From assembly GCA_021845835.1 (NCBI GenBank), contig JAJZVE010000020.1, positions 1 to 16,613 of the forward strand: a DNA stretch of 16,613 bases, given 5' to 3'. A model generated the notes under the pieces. That model ran no database searches. It had not been told where the DNA came from and was given only the letters and a program-made list of their open reading frames with translations. Positions 15,669 to 16,613 of the stretch are shown here, one piece after another. The stretch's first letter is position 1. Each line of letters opens with the position of its first letter. A program made the translations under genes and the position numbers. Source of the stretch: Pseudomonadota bacterium (GTDB taxonomy: Bacteria > Pseudomonadota > Alphaproteobacteria > Acetobacterales > Acetobacteraceae).

Positions 15669-16613
15669 ATGGCACAGCCGCTCGAGACGATCGTCACCGA
15701 CGAGAAGCTGCCGCCGCGCACCGATGTCGTTGTCATCGGCGGTGGCGTCGTGGGGGTGGGTGCCGCGCTTACGCTGGCGCGGCAGGGTGTGTCGGTGCTG
15801 CTGTGCGAGAAGGGACGGCTCGCCGGTGAGCAGTCCAGCCGCAACTGGGGCTGGGTGCGCAAGACCAACCGCGACCTGCGCGAGGTGCCGCTGATCATCG
15901 AGAGCCTCCGCCTGTGGAACGAGATGACGCGCGAAGGCATCGACACCGGCTATCGCGAATGCGGCATCCTCTACATCGACCAGAACGACGCTGACCGCGA
16001 GCGGCACGAGCGCTGGCTCGCGCTGGTCGAACCCTTCCAGATCGGCAGCCGCATCATCGAGGGTGAGGCGCTGGCGGAAAAGCTCCCGGGCGCGACCCGG
16101 CGGTTCAAGAGCGCGATCTACACGCCGACCGACGGCCGTGCGGAGCCGCAGAAGGCGGTGACGGCGATGGCCGCGGCGGCGCGGACGGCAGGGGCGGTGA
16201 TCGTCCAGAACTGCGCGGTGCGTGGGCTCGACCTGCGCGCCGGGCGCGTCGCGGGCGTGGTGACGGAGCATGGTCGCGTCGCCTGCGACAGCGCGATTCT
16301 CGCCGGCGGCGCCTGGTCGCGGCTGTTCTGCGGCAGTCTCGGCCTGCGCCTGCCGCAGCTCAAGGTGCGCGCGACGGTGCTGCGTACTGCACCGATCGAG
16401 AACGGGCCCGAAACCTCCGCCTGGCTTGGAGACTTCAGCTACCGTAAGCGCCAAGACGGCGGATACACGATCGCCAACGGGCGCGGCAACGTGGTGCCGC
16501 TGGTGCCGGACAGCTTCCGGTTCTTCCGCGAGTTCCTGCCCGCAATGCGCGCGGAGCGGCGTGGTATCCGGCTGCGACTGACGGAGCGGTTCTTCAAGGA
16601 AGCAATGACCCCG
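15669..16613 (+). CDS. FAD-dependent oxidoreductase (DAO/DadA-like), 3' end outside the window
   Basis: Flavoenzyme of the D-amino-acid/glycine oxidase superfamily; 315 residues are visible and no stop codon is reached. The dinucleotide-binding motif VVVIGGGVVGVGAAL (G24-G29) ends with the acceptor glutamate E47. It is followed by GEQSSRNWGWVRK (53-65), a box I associate with DadA-like deaminating enzymes, and by the second FAD segment ILAGGAWSRLF (210-220). Start is the ATG at 15669, 9 bp after the ATPase stop, with GAGGAAGG just upstream. It belongs to the hyuAB-importer operon, so the likely job is to oxidise the amino acid or amine delivered by import and ring opening. It is clearly different from the oxidase at 4168-5499, with no FKPAPYWWEA box. 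Substrate unknown; a D-amino-acid or sarcosine-type substrate is plausible. Confidence 0.92.
   Translation, partial: MAQPLETIVTDEKLPPRTDVVVIGGGVVGVGAALTLARQGVSVLLCEKGRLAGEQSSRNWGWVRKTNRDLREVPLIIESLRLWNEMTREGIDTGYRECGILYIDQNDADRERHERWLALVEPFQIGSRIIEGEALAEKLPGATRRFKSAIYTPTDGRAEPQKAVTAMAAAARTAGAVIVQNCAVRGLDLRAGRVAGVVTEHGRVACDSAILAGGAWSRLFCGSLGLRLPQLKVRATVLRTAPIENGPETSAWLGDFSYRKRQDGGYTIANGRGNVVPLVPDSFRFFREFLPAMRAERRGIRLRLTERFFKEAMTP

Overview
This is a GC-rich, gene-dense chromosomal segment of a proteobacterium. An alphaproteobacterium is the best guess, from the high GC content, the Tat-exported solute-binding proteins, the IclR/hydantoinase/Dpp-type gene combination and the tight stop-start overlaps. 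I cannot fix the genus. There are no RNA genes, insertion sequences, CRISPR arrays or phage genes. Almost all of the DNA codes for uptake and oxidation/hydrolysis of a small nitrogenous compound.

Left block (minus strand, 1-3825). A Dpp/Opp-type ABC importer operon reads leftwards: Tat-exported substrate-binding protein, DppB-type permease, DppC-type permease, then a DppD-type ATPase cut by the window edge. Its likely promoter and several small palindromes lie in the divergent intergenic region 3826-4167.

Middle block (about 4168-6336). A GlpO/DadA/PuuB-like FAD-dependent amine/amino-acid oxidase (plus strand) converges with an IclR-family regulator (minus strand); their stop codons are only 6 bp apart.

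Right block (plus strand, 6560 to beyond 16613). It is divergent from the IclR gene and looks like one long operon: hyuA and hyuB (ATP-dependent hydantoinase/5-oxoprolinase family), then a second, only distantly similar Dpp-type importer (Tat-exported binding protein, DppB-type permease, a DppC-DppD fusion, DppF-type ATPase), then a second FAD-dependent oxidoreductase that runs off the window. Genes overlap by 1-4 bp or are closely spaced, except where hairpins separate hyuB from the binding protein and the binding protein from the permease.

Working model (inference): two importers bring in peptide-like, N-substituted amino-acid or cyclic-imide compounds. HyuAB opens a lactam or hydantoin ring using ATP, and the FAD enzymes oxidise the resulting amine or amino acid. 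The IclR protein probably controls itself and the hyu operon through two similar AT-rich sites in their shared control region. The noncoding signals that stand out are a long-range 11-bp inverted repeat in the hyuA leader, a recurrent 7-bp GCCGGCG-type hairpin ahead of hyuA and of the second binding-protein gene, and a palindrome cluster ahead of the first binding-protein gene.
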